The notes: generated by a model from the sequence alone, not told the origin. A stretch of DNA of 64,000 bases from an uncultured Bradyrhizobium sp. (GCF_936928535.1 NZ_CAKZHY010000099.1:124001-188000), one strand, 5' to 3'; shown: positions 18,595-27,566, counted from the stretch's first letter. Translations and numbers: made by a program.

Positions 18595-19707
18595 GTGCGC
18601 GTCCTTCCCAGTGAACGTCTGGTTTCCGGCAACGACGAGAGTTCTCCGCTTCCCGACAGCCGCGCCGAGCTGCCGCCGGTGATCCGCCGCACCGAATTTG
18701 TCGCCTTTGCGCTGGCCGGCTTGCTTTTGATCGCAATCGTCGCCGTGCTCTATGTCGCCAAGGCGTTTTTCCTGCCTGTCGTGATGGCCATGGTCGCCGG
18801 CACCATGCTGTCGCCGGCCGCCACCTTCCTGGAAAAGCGGCGCGTGCCGCGCGCGATCGGCGCCGTCCTCATCGTCATTTCGGTCACCGCGTTGGTTACC
18901 TTCGTGGTCGCACTGATCGCCGCACCCGCCATGGAATGGAGCTCACGCTTGCCGGAGCTTGGGGCGCAGCTGAAAGACAAGCTTCACGTCTTCGACCGGC
19001 CGCTTGCGCTGTGGCGCGAGCTGCAGACCATGATCGGCGGCTCCGAGGGACTGCCAGGCTTCCAGCTTCCCAAATTCGATTGGGTGCAGCCGACGCTGGA
19101 ATTCCTGTCGCCGACTTTCGCCGAATTCCTGCTGTTCTTCGCCACCCTGATCCTGTTCATCGCAAGCTGGCGGGATTTGCGACGCGCCTTGATCATGACG
19201 TTCGGTGAGCGCGACGCGCGGCTGCGCACCTTGCGAATCCTGAACGAGATCGAGGTCCATCTCGGCAACTATCTGCTGACCGTGACCGTGATCAATATCG
19301 GCGTCGGGATCGCGACAGGCATCGTGTGCGCCGTCACCAGGATGCCAAATCCGGCCGGGCTCGGCGCGCTTGCGGCTGCGCTCAACTTCATTCCCATCAT
19401 CGGTCCGGTTGCGATGTTCGTCATCCTGGCCATCGTCGGTGTCGTGGCCTTCCCGACCCTCGGCAGCGGCCTGGTTGCCGCAATCGCCTTCGGCGGTATC
19501 ACCTTCCTGGAGGGACATTTCGTCACGCCGACCATCATAGGTCGCAGGCTGGCGCTGAATGCGCTGGCGGTCTTCATCGCCCTGGCCTTCTGGACATGGC
19601 TGTGGGGGCCGATGGGCGCGTTTCTGTCCTCACCGTTGCTGATCGTCGGGCTGATCCTGAAGGAGCATCTGCTGCCGGAGAACTCGCCGCAGCTTCCGCA
19701 GTCGTGA
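18595..19707 (+). CDS. AI-2E family transporter (PerM/TqsA superfamily)
   Basis: The start is chosen as GTG 18595 because GGGGAGAGA lies directly upstream; an ATG at 18481 would extend it by 38 non-conserved residues. 370 residues with about eight helices and the family pattern of two N-terminal helices, a periplasmic helix-rich domain, and a C-terminal core with LNFIPIIGPVAMFVILAIVG and LEGHFVTPTIIGRRLALN. Members export small molecules or ions, and AI-2 itself is seldom the substrate. Confidence 0.88.
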   Translation: MRVLPSERLVSGNDESSPLPDSRAELPPVIRRTEFVAFALAGLLLIAIVAVLYVAKAFFLPVVMAMVAGTMLSPAATFLEKRRVPRAIGAVLIVISVTALVTFVVALIAAPAMEWSSRLPELGAQLKDKLHVFDRPLALWRELQTMIGGSEGLPGFQLPKFDWVQPTLEFLSPTFAEFLLFFATLILFIASWRDLRRALIMTFGERDARLRTLRILNEIEVHLGNYLLTVTVINIGVGIATGIVCAVTRMPNPAGLGALAAALNFIPIIGPVAMFVILAIVGVVAFPTLGSGLVAAIAFGGITFLEGHFVTPTIIGRRLALNALAVFIALAFWTWLWGPMGAFLSSPLLIVGLILKEHLLPENSPQLPQS

Positions 19708-19783
19708 GGCCGCCGCGAACGGAACTTCCCCGAAGACGAAGCGTTTTCCGGCTATCTCCGCCGACAGTTTTTGGAGCCCCTTG

Positions 19784-20155
19784 ATGTCAATGACCAATGG
19801 CGAAGCTGGGTCGAGAGACTGGATCGACAAAGCCACCGCAGAACGCCTCGAGAAGGATGTAGCAGCCGTGAAAAGCGATATCGCCGCCCTCACCGATCAG
19901 ATCACCGACGCCCTCAACACCTTCGCCAACGCCACGGGCAAGCAGGCCCGTCGCGGCTACAAGCAAGCGCGCGACAACATGGATTCAACGCTCGACGATT
20001 TCTCGGAGCGCGGCAGCGCGATGATGGACGCGGCGCAGGATGCCTATGGCTCGATCGAAGAGACGCTGGAAGACGCGATCACGCAGCGGCCGCTCGCGAC
20101 CGTCGGTGTCGCGCTCGGCATCGGCTTCCTGATCGGCTTCGCCTGGCGTCGGTGA
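19784..20155 (+). CDS. DUF883 (ElaB/YqjD-like) membrane-anchored protein
   Basis: 123 residues from ATG 19784, with a GGAG upstream. The long amphipathic helix is rich in Ala, Asp and Lys, and the protein ends in one helix with the typical DUF883 close (VALGIGFLIGFAWRR). E. coli YqjD/ElaB of this family anchor ribosomes to the inner membrane in stationary phase. The next gene encodes a holin-like protein, repeating the yqjD-yqjE arrangement. Confidence 0.86.
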   Translation: MSMTNGEAGSRDWIDKATAERLEKDVAAVKSDIAALTDQITDALNTFANATGKQARRGYKQARDNMDSTLDDFSERGSAMMDAAQDAYGSIEETLEDAITQRPLATVGVALGIGFLIGFAWRR

Positions 20156-20178
20156 GAAGGCACTGTTCTTGGGAGTAC

Positions 20179-20198
20179 GGCAGCGCTTCGGCGCTGCC
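20179..20198. other. Perfect hairpin with TTCG tetraloop
   Basis: GGCAGCGC-TTCG-GCGCTGCC, an 8-bp stem closed by a UUCG-type loop, between the DUF883 gene and the holin-like gene. No T-run follows, so it is more likely an mRNA processing or stabilising structure than a terminator. Confidence 0.6.
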
Positions 20199-20247
20199 AA
20201 CGTCGGCTTGTGATGATGCGGCTTGCGGGAATTTGAGGAGCTAGGCC

Positions 20248-20700
20248 ATGTTTCAGCGTATTCTCGACGGCATCAGTGCCTCCACCGGCACGACTGTCCG
20301 TCTGACTTCGCTGGCAGCGGGCGCGGCCTTCGCCCTGTTCATCGCCACTTGCTTCCTGTGCGCGGCGGCCTTCATCTCGGTGCTGCAGAAATATGGCCCA
20401 GTGCAGGCCTGCCTCGCAGGTGCCGGCGTGTTCTTTCTGCTGACCCTGACCGCTGCCGTGAGCTATTGGGCCTACAAGCGGGAATTGCGTCGCGAGGCGC
20501 GTATTGCGGCCGAGCGCGCCGCGAAGGCTGCCCCGAGCATGCTCGCCGATCCCATGCTGATCGCCACCGGGCTGCAGATCGTCCGCGCCATCGGAGTCAA
20601 ACGGCTCCTGCCGATCCTGGCGATCGGAGGCGTTGCGCTTGGAATCATGGCAAGCCGCGTCGGTGTCCCCGACGAGGCGCCGCCAGAACCTGCCGAATAG
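20248..20700 (+). CDS. Holin-superfamily-like membrane protein (YqjE-like partner of DUF883)
   Basis: 150 residues with two N-terminal helices (SLAAGAAFALFIATCFLCAAAFISV and the next ~25 residues), a charged cytosolic stretch (RELRREARIAAERAAK), and a weaker C-terminal hydrophobic segment. The pattern resembles the phage holin / YqjE (DUF1469-like) proteins that sit next to DUF883 genes. GAGGAGCTAGGCC precedes the ATG. The function is unknown and the family call is tentative. Confidence 0.6.
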   Translation: MFQRILDGISASTGTTVRLTSLAAGAAFALFIATCFLCAAAFISVLQKYGPVQACLAGAGVFFLLTLTAAVSYWAYKRELRREARIAAERAAKAAPSMLADPMLIATGLQIVRAIGVKRLLPILAIGGVALGIMASRVGVPDEAPPEPAE

Positions 20701-20907
20701 GACCGCAGTGCGCGAAGATAGGTCGGCAACGCGTTAAGAAAGTTGCGCCGATGACCGGGCAGGCACGCTCACGCCAGCTCGACGGCCCACGTCTGCGCAA
20801 TATTTCATCATAGGCAGATAATCCGAGTGCCTTCACGGAATCGCTACTCGGACAGGCAGGCGGTTGCCGTTAAAAGCATCGCCCTGATTCCACATGAAAT
20901 ATTAGCA

Positions 20908-22050
20908 ATGAAGCCGTCCGTCAAGGCGAACCTCGCCGCATATCATCACGACGCCAGGCTCTATTTGACGCTCGGCATTGCCAACTGGTCGGTGTTCGTC
21001 GACCACATCCCGAATAATGTCGTCAACCTGCTGACGCTGCGCAATTTCGGCTTCAGCGGCGCCGCTGATTTGTTCGTGTTCGTGGTGGGCTATGGCGTTG
21101 CCATCATCCACGGCAGGATGGCGTTGGAGCGCGGCTATGTCGTCGCGGCAACCCGCATCTTCCGCCGCGTCTGGCGGCTCTATGCCGCCTATGTCGTGCT
21201 GTTCGTGATCTACATCGACACCATCGCTTACGTCGCCTCGCAATCGATGGCGCCGGAGATCATCAGCGAGTACAACATCTCGGGAATTCTCGAGCATCCG
21301 CTGCGCATCCTGGTCCAAGGATTGGTGCTCCAGGAAGAGCCACTCAACCTCGACCTTCTGCAGCTGATGATTCCGCTGATGGCGTTCTTCCCCCTGGCCT
21401 TGTGGGGGCTGCTGCGACGTCCGAACCTGACTCTGGCGGCGTCAGTCGCGTTGTATCTCGCCGCGCGCTGGTTCGGCTGGACCTTTCACGCCTATCCCGA
21501 CCTGGAATGGACATTCAATCCGTTGTGCTGGCAGATGCTAATGGTGCTGGGCGGCTGGTTCGCCGTTACCGGTGCGTCGGGTCATACGCTTCACAGGATC
21601 GCCTGGCTTCGCATCCTCGCCGGCACCTACCTCGTGCTCGCGATGGCCATCACCTTGATGCGCCATTCGCCTGCGCTGTCCACCTATTTGCCTGACATCG
21701 TGCTCAACGGCATCTGGCCGACCGACAAGGAAAATCTCGCGCCCTATCGCGTGATCCATTTCCTCGCGCTCGCCTTCCTTGCGACCCATCTGATTCCGTC
21801 TGACCATCCCGGGCTGCAATGGAGGTCGCTCAAGATGGTGATCAAATGCGGCGAGGAATGGCTTGCCGTGTTCTGCATCGGCGTATTCCTGTCGTTCGCC
21901 GGCCATCTCATCCTGATCACCGGCGCCAATCTGGTCGCGATGCAGATCGGAGTGAGCCTGGCCGGCTTCGCCGTGATGACGGTAGTGGCCTATTATATCT
22001 CCTGGTCGAAGCGCCAGGACGAGCCGGCTGCCTTGCGGCAACGGGCCTGA
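20908..22050 (+). CDS. opgC: OpgC-type membrane acyltransferase/succinyltransferase
   Basis: The start is set at ATG 20908 (MKPSVKANL), dropping an unlikely 27-residue extension. 380 residues with about ten membrane helices. The segment DVRLYLTLGIANWSVFVDHIPNN-like (here starting at DARLYLT), the following LTLRNFGFSGAADLFVFVVGY and the LAPYRVIHFLALAFL helix are characteristic of the OpgC domain family. OpgC adds succinyl groups to periplasmic glucans in other proteobacteria; the substrate here is not shown. Confidence 0.85.
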   Translation: MKPSVKANLAAYHHDARLYLTLGIANWSVFVDHIPNNVVNLLTLRNFGFSGAADLFVFVVGYGVAIIHGRMALERGYVVAATRIFRRVWRLYAAYVVLFVIYIDTIAYVASQSMAPEIISEYNISGILEHPLRILVQGLVLQEEPLNLDLLQLMIPLMAFFPLALWGLLRRPNLTLAASVALYLAARWFGWTFHAYPDLEWTFNPLCWQMLMVLGGWFAVTGASGHTLHRIAWLRILAGTYLVLAMAITLMRHSPALSTYLPDIVLNGIWPTDKENLAPYRVIHFLALAFLATHLIPSDHPGLQWRSLKMVIKCGEEWLAVFCIGVFLSFAGHLILITGANLVAMQIGVSLAGFAVMTVVAYYISWSKRQDEPAALRQRA

Positions 22051-22154
22051 TCATCGATCGATTTTGCTAGGCCAGAGACCTCCGCTGCGCTATGCGGGAT
22101 GAGGTGGCGGCTTGCGGGAATGGCGGCCTCTGCGCAAGGAGAGACCGGCTGGTC

Positions 22155-22763
22155 ATGGCAAAAGACGCGAGCGATGCGACCGAGGGTGCGCCCCGGCGCG
22201 GCCGGCCCCGCTCGATCGAAACCACCAACGCCATCCTCGAAAGCGCCTATGCGCTGATGGCCACGACCGGCCTTGCCACGACCACGATCGATGCCGTGGC
22301 GCGCCACTCCAATGTCTCCAAGATGACCATCTACAAATGGTGGCCGTCGCGGGAGGCGCTGCTGATCGACGCCTTCCTGCATCACGCCGCCCAGATGCTG
22401 CCGCTGCCGCCGGCGAGCGCCGGCACGGCCGCCATGCGCGCGCGCCGCCATGCCGTGGCCTATGCCGAGGCCCTGCAGGGCGAGTTCGGCAAGGTGCAGC
22501 TCGCCGTGATCTCCGAATGCATCTCCAAGACCGGCTCGGCGGAGCTGTTCTATGCTCGCTACCTGCAATTCCGCCGCGACGCGTTGGTGGAGATGATCGC
22601 GACCGGTCAGCGCGACGGCAGCATTCTCGCCGAAGCGCCGGCGGAAGACCTCTACGACGCCATCTATGGCAGCCTGTTCTACCGCTACGTCTTCGGCATC
22701 GCGCCGATCACGCCTGGATATGCGCGGTCCCTGGTCGACCTGGTCTTGCGGCCGAAAGGCTGA
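22155..22763 (+). CDS. TetR/AcrR family transcriptional regulator
   Basis: Start at ATG 22155 (MAKDASD), with AAGGAGAG upstream; 202 residues. The N-terminal helix-turn-helix is canonical (TTIDAVARHSNVSKMTIYKWW) behind an RRGRPRS basic tail; the C-terminal half is a TetR_C-like ligand domain. It lies 57 bp ahead of the RidA gene on the same strand, so it may regulate or be cotranscribed with it. Effector unknown. Confidence 0.9.
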   Translation: MAKDASDATEGAPRRGRPRSIETTNAILESAYALMATTGLATTTIDAVARHSNVSKMTIYKWWPSREALLIDAFLHHAAQMLPLPPASAGTAAMRARRHAVAYAEALQGEFGKVQLAVISECISKTGSAELFYARYLQFRRDALVEMIATGQRDGSILAEAPAEDLYDAIYGSLFYRYVFGIAPITPGYARSLVDLVLRPKG

Positions 22764-22820
22764 AGCCGGCGCAGGATACGGCACGTCTCACGCCACTTTC
22801 GACAGGAGCATCGTCTCATC

Positions 22821-23180
22821 ATGATCAAGCGCATCTTGCCCTACGAAGGGTTGCTCCACGAGGTGGTCGAGCACGGCGGCGTTCTCTACATCGGCGGAAT
22901 CGTCCCCGAGGACGCCAGCCTCGACATGTTGGGTCAGGCAAACGATGTGCTTGGGCAGCTGTCGCGTCTGCTCGAAACGCTCGGATCCGACATGGCCAAC
23001 GTCCTGCAGGTGACCATCTTCATGACCGATCTCGGCGAGAAGGCTGCGTTCAACGCGGCCTGGAAGGCGCACTTTGCGGGAGCTCATTTGCCGGCGCGTG
23101 CCGCCGTCGGCGTCGCCGATCTCGGCCCAAGCGTCAAGCTCGAGATGACCGCCATCGCGGCTCGCGCGAGCGCCGCCTGA
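22821..23180 (+). CDS. RidA family protein
   Basis: 119 residues fitting the YjgF/YER057c/UK114 fold: GGVLYIGGIVPED, LLETLGSDMANVLQVTIFMTDL, and the LPARAAVGVADLG segment where RidA proteins keep the substrate-binding Arg. RidA deaminates reactive enamine/imine intermediates. Catalysis should be checked, as some subfamilies lose it. It is probably in an operon with the TetR gene. Confidence 0.88.
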   Translation: MIKRILPYEGLLHEVVEHGGVLYIGGIVPEDASLDMLGQANDVLGQLSRLLETLGSDMANVLQVTIFMTDLGEKAAFNAAWKAHFAGAHLPARAAVGVADLGPSVKLEMTAIAARASAA

Positions 23181-23207
23181 CGCGCGGGCGACAAGCCTGC
23201 TTCCAGC

Positions 23208-24863
23208 CTACTTCGGCGGCCGCACCGGTGCGGATATCTTGTCCGTGCGATCGCGCTCGGTCATGTCGACGACCGTCTCCATCGGCGCAGTCAGCTCGTA
23301 GACATAGGAGACGTCGGTAAAGTAGCGCTTGGCGTTACCGCCGAGCGCTTCGGGAGCGACGCGGTCGAGCAGGATCAGGCCGAAATCCGAATCCGGGCGA
23401 CGCGTCGCCTCGCTGGTGTTGAACTCCTCCCAGCGGAAATGAAACACGGTCTCGGGCTCCTCGCCCGTCACCGTCCAGTTCGCGGTGATGTGCGGATGCT
23501 TGCCGACCAGCGACAGGCCTTCGTCCGAGTGCGAGGCGAGCTCGAAGAACAGCAGTGACAGGCTTTGCGCGGCGCGAGCGCTGACGGCGATGTCAGGTCC
23601 GCTGACGGCGATGCGGTCGGCGTGCGGAATCGCGCGCGCCTCGAACAAGCCCTTCAGCTTGACGCCCTGCCACTGGCTCTCGCTGAGCAGCGAGACCACG
23701 TTGGACATGGCGTGGATGCGGCCGATCAACAGCTCGCGGGCGACGTCGATGTCGGAGCCATGGCGCAGCGTGCGCGTCACGATCGACTGGATCACCGCCA
23801 GGATGTTCTTCACGCGGTGATTCAGCTCGTCGATGACAGCCGTCAGCCGCCGCTCGAAGCCGATCCGTACCTGGATTTCGCGGCTGAGCCTCAAGTTGTT
23901 GTAGGCGACGTAGCCGAACAGGCCGCACACCATCGCGGTGATGGCGAAGCCGATCGCCGCCACGATGATCGCGGTCTGCTCGGCGCGCCGCGCCGAATTG
24001 GTCTTGGCGTAATAGCCGAGCTGCCAGTCGCGGCCGCCGAAGGAGACGGTGCGTGTTGCCGATGGCGCCGGCCCGTCCGACGCCATGCGCGTGGAGACGA
24101 CGCCCTGATCGTTGGCAACGAGCTCACTACCTTCCTTGCGCGGATCCTTCAATGCGACCGAGAACAACGATAAATCGTCATTGGTCAGCATCAGCGAGGC
24201 CAGCTCGTACGAAAACGTGATGAAGCCGACCGGCTCGGTCGCCCCCTCGGGAATGACGGGCGCGGCCACGATGATGCCGATCGGCCCTTTGCCGCTCAAC
24301 AGCGGGATCGGGTCTGAGGCCACCGACCGCTTCTCGATCCTGGCCCGGGTCAGCATCGCGTTGCGAACAGGATCCTGGTCGTAGCTGCGGCCCGGCAGCG
24401 TTTTGGTCTCGTCGCTGCGCGGCTCGAGGTCCATGAGCACGTCGATCGGCTGGGTCAGGCTTGCCGGGTCGATCGGCTGGTCGTTGTAGTCACGGATCTG
24501 CGGCTTCGGGAAGCCGGCGGCTGCAATCGCGTTCTGCGCCGCGGCGAGCTCGCTTGGCCGAAGCCGCGCAACCCAGCCGGCCACCACGAAGTCGGTTTTG
24601 AAAGCGTAGATCGCGGAGCGCAGCGGCTCCAGCATGTTGGGCTTCAGCACCGATGGCGCGCGGAACAGACCTGAGGCGACACGCGCCAGCAGCTCACGCT
24701 CGGTTGAACGTTCCTGGACGAGGCTCGCATGAACGTCGATCGCGCGCGCCAGCGCGATCCGGTCCAGCGCCAGTTCCTGATCGTGGACACGATAGGCCGC
24801 CAGCCCTGAGAGCAAGGCTCCGAGCAGAGCAATGAAGCCGATGATGAAACCCAGCCGGACCAC
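23208..24863 (-). CDS. CHASE-domain sensor protein with degenerate HWE-type kinase core
   Basis: 551 residues: TM1 at about 4-24, a periplasmic CHASE sensor domain (about 40-290), TM2 at 298-320, then a HisKA_2/HWE-like dimerisation segment with ELNHRVKN (His349). The ATPase domain departs from the family: the N-box ELATNA is ELASHS at 441-446 (Asn replaced by His445), and the GGP of the following box is replaced by FNTSEA. Dimerisation and sensing are likely kept, ATP binding is doubtful. No response regulator is next to it. Confidence 0.85.
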   Translation of the reverse strand: MVRLGFIIGFIALLGALLSGLAAYRVHDQELALDRIALARAIDVHASLVQERSTERELLARVASGLFRAPSVLKPNMLEPLRSAIYAFKTDFVVAGWVARLRPSELAAAQNAIAAAGFPKPQIRDYNDQPIDPASLTQPIDVLMDLEPRSDETKTLPGRSYDQDPVRNAMLTRARIEKRSVASDPIPLLSGKGPIGIIVAAPVIPEGATEPVGFITFSYELASLMLTNDDLSLFSVALKDPRKEGSELVANDQGVVSTRMASDGPAPSATRTVSFGGRDWQLGYYAKTNSARRAEQTAIIVAAIGFAITAMVCGLFGYVAYNNLRLSREIQVRIGFERRLTAVIDELNHRVKNILAVIQSIVTRTLRHGSDIDVARELLIGRIHAMSNVVSLLSESQWQGVKLKGLFEARAIPHADRIAVSGPDIAVSARAAQSLSLLFFELASHSDEGLSLVGKHPHITANWTVTGEEPETVFHFRWEEFNTSEATRRPDSDFGLILLDRVAPEALGGNAKRYFTDVSYVYELTAPMETVVDMTERDRTDKISAPVRPPK

Positions 24864-25163
24864 GCGGACTACTCAGGCGAAGGCAGGAGGTCGGCAATAA
24901 ACACGGAGCATATGAACGCCGCTCGAACGGCCATGTGCCGAAACAGGGTGGACCCCAGTGGCGGGGATAATGACGGAGGAGACATCTGTACGCAACTTGG
25001 GTCCCCCAAAAAGCTTAATCCGCCCGGCCGATCGTCTGGCCAATAGCGGCTTTGCCCGGGCACCGGAGGTAGATAATCGCCGTGTCCGAAATTTGTTCCG
25101 CAAACGCGGATTTGCCTCAGGCGTTAACGGCGGAAAATGCCTGCGCCATGTCGCCGCGGCCCA
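24864..25163. other. 300-bp intergenic region between ureG and the sensor gene
   Basis: It lies upstream of the CHASE sensor gene (minus) and downstream of ureG (minus). A C-rich run followed by AAAAAGCTTAATCC lies at about 25002-25020. I see no gene, terminator or clear promoter. Confidence 0.4.
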
Positions 25164-25787
25164 TCAGCCCGTCCGCTTCAATCCACCCTTGGTCTCGATG
25201 AAGCCGACGATGCGGTCGAGCCCCTCGCTCTTCTTCAGATTGGTCATGACAAAGGGGCGCTCGCCGCGCATCCGCCTGGCGTCCGTGTCCATCTTCTCAA
25301 GCGACGCACCGACGTGGGGCGCGAGGTCGATCTTGTTGATGACCAGGAGGTCTGAACGGGTAATGCCTGGGCCGCCCTTGGACGGGATCTTGTCGCCGGC
25401 GGCAACGTCGATCACGTAGATGGTGAGGTCGGCAAGCTCCGGGGAAAAAGTCGCAGCGAGATTGTCGCCGCCGGATTCGATCAGCACGAGATCGAGGCCG
25501 GGGAATTTGGCGCGCATGTCCGCGACCGCCGCGAGGTTCATCGAGGCGTCCTCGCGGATCGCGGTATGCGGGCAGCCACCGGTCTCGACGCCGGCGATGC
25601 GATCCGGCGTCAGCGAACCCGAGCGAACAAGGAATTCCGCATCCCATTTGGTGTAAATGTCGTTCGTGATCGCTGCGATGTCGTATCGCTCGCGCATGGT
25701 CTTGCAGAGCAGATCCATCAGCGCGGTCTTGCCCGATCCGACGGGACCGCCGACGCCGACACGCAAGGGGCCGTGAGAAGTTGCCAT
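25164..25787 (-). CDS. ureG: Urease accessory GTPase UreG
   Basis: 207 residues, standard length. SIMIBI GTPase with P-loop GPVGSGKTALMD, the NDIYTKWDAEFL switch, the metal-binding GVETGGCPHTAIRED with the CPH motif, and the NKIDLAPHVG base-recognition motif. It drives GTP-dependent nickel delivery to urease with UreD, UreF and UreE. It is the last gene of the urt-ure cluster, separated from ureF by a palindromic repeat. Confidence 0.97.
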   Translation of the reverse strand: MATSHGPLRVGVGGPVGSGKTALMDLLCKTMRERYDIAAITNDIYTKWDAEFLVRSGSLTPDRIAGVETGGCPHTAIREDASMNLAAVADMRAKFPGLDLVLIESGGDNLAATFSPELADLTIYVIDVAAGDKIPSKGGPGITRSDLLVINKIDLAPHVGASLEKMDTDARRMRGERPFVMTNLKKSEGLDRIVGFIETKGGLKRTG

Positions 25788-25801
25788 GGATTTTTCCTAT
25801 C

Positions 25802-25923
25802 GTCGTCCTGGCGAAAGCCAGGACCCGTTACCACCGAATTCCGTTGTTGCGGCAAGTTGGAGCCACATCCTTACATAACCAAAAGCATTTGTGGTTATGG
25901 GTCCCGGCCTTCGCCGGGACGAC
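25802..25923. repeat. Palindromic intergenic repeat (type A, copy 2)
   Basis: A 122-bp element with ends GTCGTCCTGGCG...CCAGGACCC and GGGTCCCGGCC...CGCCGGGACGAC, matching the element at 11834-11960 at the ends but not in the middle. It fills the gap between ureF and ureG and would be part of their shared mRNA. Confidence 0.82.
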
Positions 25924-25942
25924 GATGGGGTGGCATCGTGCC

Positions 25943-26665
25943 TCACGAGCGAAACAGCCGCGTATACTGCGTCTCGTGCCGCAGGCTGGCGAGATCGGCG
26001 CGGAAGGTGGCGCTGCCGAGATCGTCCAGTGTCGCATTCAGCGCTCGATTGGCCGTTACAGCGACCGCGGCTTCCAATTTCACCAGCACGCGCTGGCTGT
26101 CGGTCTGGCCGAGCGGAATCAGCCGGCTCGCCGCGGAAATCCAGTTCGAGACCAGCGCATGCAGGAAAGCGTGCAGCGTCGGCGCAAGTGGCACGCCGTG
26201 CGCCGCAGCGACCACGCCGACCGCGACGGGATAGACCAGTGGCGTGCGGCATGCCGTGACGATGGCATCCAGGCCATCCGTATCCCAGGCGGCGCGGGAA
26301 ATATCGATGAAGGCGCGGCCCTGCGATGTCGTCTCGAGCTGCCGCTCGCGCGACGGCACGAAGGCGGCGGCAAGCTCGGCGATGTCGCTCAAGGAAGCGT
26401 CTTCGCCAGCCTCGGCGGCACGATAGGCCTGGACCAGAAAGGTCGCATCGCAAAAGCCCGAACCATCGCTGAGCATCGCATCGAGCCAGTCGGCAAGCGT
26501 CGCGATATCGGTGATATCTCCCGCTTCGACCGCCCATTCGATGCCGCTGGAATAGGAGAAGCCGCCGACGGGAAACGCCGGCGAAAGCCAGGTCATCAGC
26601 CGGTAGAGCGCCGCGGCCTCGCGTTCGGCGAGGTCGCCCGCGCCGACAGGCTCATTTGTGGTCAT
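25943..26665 (-). CDS. ureF: Urease accessory protein UreF
   Basis: The start is placed at ATG 26665 (MTTNEPVGAG). The longer frame to 26833 is an artefact of the His-codon repeat of ureE read out of frame. 240 residues, all-helical UreF pattern: MTWLSPAFPVGGFSYSSGIE at the start and the conserved C-terminal ending HETQYTRLFRS. It bridges UreD and UreG in the urease activation complex. It overlaps the ureE 3' end by 14 bp. Confidence 0.95.
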   Translation of the reverse strand: MTTNEPVGAGDLAEREAAALYRLMTWLSPAFPVGGFSYSSGIEWAVEAGDITDIATLADWLDAMLSDGSGFCDATFLVQAYRAAEAGEDASLSDIAELAAAFVPSRERQLETTSQGRAFIDISRAAWDTDGLDAIVTACRTPLVYPVAVGVVAAAHGVPLAPTLHAFLHALVSNWISAASRLIPLGQTDSQRVLVKLEAAVAVTANRALNATLDDLGSATFRADLASLRHETQYTRLFRS

Positions 26666-27260
26666 GAGCATGCTTGTGGCCGTGACGATGGTCGGGGTGG
26701 TCGCAATGCTCGTCGTGGTGATGGTGATGATCGTGCCCATGGTCATGCGCGGAATGATCATGATCGTGGCCGTGATGATCATGGCCATGATCGTGATGAG
26801 CGTGTTCATCATGGCCGTGCGCATGACCGGCATCTGCGTAAGCGCCGCCTTCGGGATCGAACGGCGCCTCGATCTCGACCACCTTAGCGCCCAGCCCTTT
26901 CACCATCGCCTCGATGACGTGATCACGGCGAATGCGCAAGGCTTTGGTCATGAGCTGCGTCGGCAGATGGCGATTTCCGAGATGCCAGGCGACGCGGATG
27001 AGATGTTGCGGATCGCGGCCGCGGATCTCGAGCAGCGGCTCGGGCGCCGCTACCACTTCGACGAGCCTTCCGTCCTCCAGCACCAGCGCATCGCCGCCGC
27101 GCAGCGCAACCGCATTCTCCAGGTCGAGCAGGAATTCGAGGCCCCGCGTCCCCGTCATCGCCATGCGGCGGCGATGCCGATCGTCGAAATCGAGCACGAC
27201 CGTATCCGCCGGCGTTTCCGTGAAGCGGTGCTGTCCCTTAATCTGCGTCGCCCGGATCAT
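26652..27260 (-). CDS. ureE: Urease accessory nickel chaperone UreE with long His tail
   Basis: 202 residues. The N-terminal peptide-binding and central metal-binding domains are normal (AWHLGNRHLP, with the conserved metal His98). From residue 146 to the end there are 29 histidines in 57 residues, mixed with Asp and Gly, forming a nickel-binding tail like those of Klebsiella-type UreE but longer. It binds nickel and passes it to UreG. Operon: ABM gene upstream (6 bp), ureF downstream (overlap). Confidence 0.96.
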   Translation of the reverse strand: MIRATQIKGQHRFTETPADTVVLDFDDRHRRRMAMTGTRGLEFLLDLENAVALRGGDALVLEDGRLVEVVAAPEPLLEIRGRDPQHLIRVAWHLGNRHLPTQLMTKALRIRRDHVIEAMVKGLGAKVVEIEAPFDPEGGAYADAGHAHGHDEHAHHDHGHDHHGHDHDHSAHDHGHDHHHHHDEHCDHPDHRHGHKHAHDHK

Positions 27261-27266
27261 GCGGTG

Positions 27267-27566
27267 TTACCTCGTCTCGACCTTCTCGGGCGTGATGTAT
27301 TCGATCTTCGGCGGCGCCGTGAAGCATTTCACCGCGACCCGTCCGAACGTCTTCATGTGCTCCTGCGTCCGATGCGGCCCCAGCGCCTCCATGTTCTCCC
27401 ATTGCTCGACGAATACCATCTTGGTGGGATCGGTGACGCTCTCATGCAGATCGTAGGCGATATTGCCGGGCTCCTTCCGCGTCTCCTTGATGCAGGCAAT
27501 GGCGGCTGCGATGAATTCGGCGCGGGTTTCGGGCTTGATGGTCAAGGTGGCAACGACGTAGATCAC
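27267..27566 (-). CDS. Putative quinol monooxygenase (ABM domain)
   Basis: 99 residues with the antibiotic biosynthesis monooxygenase fold: a leading strand IYVVATLTIKPETRAEF, a helix, AYDLHESVTDPTKMVFVEQWENMEAL and a terminal helix. YgiN-type proteins act on quinols or small phenolics without cofactor. It is inserted between ureC (114 bp upstream) and ureE (6 bp downstream) and is probably expressed with them. No known role in urease. Confidence 0.88.
   Translation of the reverse strand: MIYVVATLTIKPETRAEFIAAAIACIKETRKEPGNIAYDLHESVTDPTKMVFVEQWENMEALGPHRTQEHMKTFGRVAVKCFTAPPKIEYITPEKVETR

Noticed and set aside
25943..26833. Longer ureF frame starting at 26833
   Set aside because: The extra N-terminus is a Met/Ile/Thr-rich string made by reading the ureE His codons in another frame; the ATG at 26665 fits the family.
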